Origin: Ferrovibrio sp036381655 | GTDB taxonomy: Bacteria > Pseudomonadota > Alphaproteobacteria > Ferrovibrionales > Ferrovibrionaceae | Assembly: GCF_036381655.1 (NCBI RefSeq) | Contig: NZ_DASVCJ010000034.1 | Span: 13,367-77,366 of the forward strand | Reading direction: 5' to 3' | Length of the DNA: 64,000 bases | The notes under the pieces: model-generated | The model's input: only the letters and a program-made list of their open reading frames with translations | Told to the model about the DNA's origin: nothing | Database searches by the model: none | Program-made: the position numbers and the translations under genes | Shown: piece by piece, positions 62,753-64,000 of the stretch | How the letters are laid out: each line of letters starts with the position of its first letter | How positions within the stretch are numbered: the first letter of the stretch is position 1

Positions 62753-64000
62753 ATGGCGCAGCGCTCAAGCGTTCTGAATTTCGGCTGTCGTCTGAATTCG
62801 TATGAAGGCGAGGCCATTCGCGCGGCCCTGCAGCAGCATGGGCGCGACGATATCCTCGTCGTCAATACCTGCGCCGTGACCGCCGAGGCGGAGAAGCAGG
62901 CGCGCCAGGCGATCCGCCGGCTGCGCCGGGAAAACCCGGACAAGCGCATCGTGGTGACCGGCTGCGCCGCCCAGGTCAATGCCGCGGCTTTCGCCGCCAT
63001 GCCCGAAGTCGATCATGTGATCGGCAACCGGGAAAAGCTTGCCGAAGCGACATGGCGCAATCTGAACCCTGATGCAGCGCGCGTTGCCGTCGGCGACATC
63101 CAGACCGAATCGCCGGCGGCGTTGCCGGCGGTGAGCCACTTCCCCGGACGCCCGCGTGCCTATCTGGAAATCCAGCAGGGCTGCGATCACCGCTGCACCT
63201 TCTGCATCATTCCCTTCGGCCGTGGTAATTCGCGCAGCGTTCCCATGGGCGCCGTGGTGGAAGAAGCACGCCGTCTTGTCGCCAAAAGCTTTGCGGAAAT
63301 CGTGCTGACGGGCGTGGACCTGACCTCTTATGGCGCAGACCTGCCGGGCAAACCGAATTTGGGGCAGTTGGTTCGAAAAATTCTGTCGTTGGTGCCTGAC
63401 CTGAAACGGCTCCGCATTTCGTCCATAGACTCCATCGAGGCCGATTCCGACCTGATGCGCGCGATCGCCGAAGAGGCGCGCCTGATGCCGCATTTCCATC
63501 TTTCCGTGCAGGCGGGCGACGACATGATCCTCAAGCGCATGAAGCGTCGTCATCTGCGCCGCGATACCATCGCATTCTGCGAAGACGTGCGCCGCTTGCG
63601 GCCCGAGTCGGCCTTTGGCGCCGATCTGATTGCAGGGTTCCCGACGGAATCCGAAGCCATGTTTGAAAACACGCGACGGCTGATCGAGGAGGCGGGGATT
63701 TCCTATCTGCACGTCTTTCCCTTCAGCGCACGGGACGGCACGCCGGCGGCCAGGATGCCGCAACTGTCCCGATCCGTGGTGAAATCCCGAGCCGCGGCCT
63801 TGCGCGCCGCCGGGGACGCGGCTTTGAACCGGCGCTACCAGAGTTTGATCGGCTCGGAACAGGAAATTTTGGCCGAGAAGCCCGGTATCGGTCGTACCCG
63901 ATGTTTTGCCCCGGTTAAAATTCCTGCAACCATTCCGCCCGGAGCGCTTACGCAATTGCGCATTGTGGGCTCCGGCAACGCGCAACTTATCGCGGCATGA
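62753..64000 (+). CDS. mtaB: tRNA N6-threonylcarbamoyladenosine methylthiotransferase MtaB
   Basis: MtaB adds a methylthio group to t6A37 in tRNAs, using radical SAM chemistry. The 415-residue protein is complete; its stop TGA is the last three bases of the window. Motifs are the N-terminal UPF0004 cysteines (NFGCRLNSYEGE, VVNTCAVTAEAEKQAR, VVTGCAAQVN), the radical SAM cluster QQGCDHRCTFCIIPFGRG (CxxxCxxC), IVLTGVDLTSYGADLPGKPN and FGADLIAGFPTESE, ending in a TRAM-like domain. The first Cys motif, CRLNSYE, is MtaB-specific. It follows dapF by 4 bp. Confidence 0.96.
   Translation: MAQRSSVLNFGCRLNSYEGEAIRAALQQHGRDDILVVNTCAVTAEAEKQARQAIRRLRRENPDKRIVVTGCAAQVNAAAFAAMPEVDHVIGNREKLAEATWRNLNPDAARVAVGDIQTESPAALPAVSHFPGRPRAYLEIQQGCDHRCTFCIIPFGRGNSRSVPMGAVVEEARRLVAKSFAEIVLTGVDLTSYGADLPGKPNLGQLVRKILSLVPDLKRLRISSIDSIEADSDLMRAIAEEARLMPHFHLSVQAGDDMILKRMKRRHLRRDTIAFCEDVRRLRPESAFGADLIAGFPTESEAMFENTRRLIEEAGISYLHVFPFSARDGTPAARMPQLSRSVVKSRAAALRAAGDAALNRRYQSLIGSEQEILAEKPGIGRTRCFAPVKIPATIPPGALTQLRIVGSGNAQLIAA

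Overview
The window is 64 kb of GC-rich bacterial chromosome from an alphaproteobacterium, most like the Rhodospirillales. The genus cannot be fixed from this sequence. The evidence is a circularly permuted (two-piece) tmRNA gene, a SAM-II riboswitch before a metZ-type gene, an alpha-type SspB, RpoH-like promoters with CTTG-N18-CYTATNT spacing, and many DUF families and transporters typical of that group. No rRNA, tRNA, CRISPR array, complete insertion sequence, prophage or integrase was seen. Most of the window is ordinary core genome.

Layout. 0-8.5 kb is a heat-shock region: hrcA-grpE and dnaK-dnaJ on +, split by a minus-strand block (PafA-like phosphatase, alkB, a pncA remnant). 8.5-9.5 kb is a multiply frameshifted gene with a proline-rich part. 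9.5-17 kb carries dapB, a DUF2244 membrane protein, threonine dehydratase, an SDR, a class I glutamine amidotransferase, an RsmB-like rRNA methyltransferase and an exported gluzincin. 17.2-19.2 kb is a minus-strand bufferin-type RiPP operon (bufA-bufB-bufC; precursor, MNIO/DUF692 enzyme, DUF2063 partner). 19.3-30 kb holds a creatininase-like protein, argE, folE, apaG, an OmpA-type porin, metZ with its full leader (phased repeats, promoter, SAM-II riboswitch, terminator), a Y-family polymerase with a candidate SOS box, an extensin-like lipoprotein, and the divergent epmA/efp pair.

30-41 kb is about molybdenum hydroxylases: an exported two-subunit oxidoreductase (IorAB type) divergent from an HxlR regulator, then a NitT/TauT-type ABC importer leading into xdhABC. 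41-49 kb has a Tat-exported HAD protein, a frameshifted LysR gene, an MFS exporter, an overlapping GGDEF/DUF2336 pair, a pyrimidine nucleotidase, dapD and a receiver protein. 49-54.4 kb is a marR-livKHMGF operon with a clear promoter/operator. 54.4-64 kb has a flavoprotein, fumarase class I, sspB, ssrA, thyX, a Bcr/CflA exporter, a degenerate receiver/HPt-like pair, and dapF-mtaB.

Themes. Protein quality control is prominent (HrcA, GrpE, DnaK, DnaJ, tmRNA directly upstream of its ClpXP adaptor SspB, EF-P with EpmA). Diaminopimelate/lysine synthesis recurs at three places (dapB, dapD, dapF). The most unusual items are the receiver and HPt-like neighbours that have both lost their phospho-acceptor residues (60.8-61.8 kb), the bufferin operon with an internal hairpin, the 32-bp phased repeat array next to the metZ promoter, a predicted leaderless dapF mRNA, and several frameshifted genes that are either decaying or reflect sequence errors.
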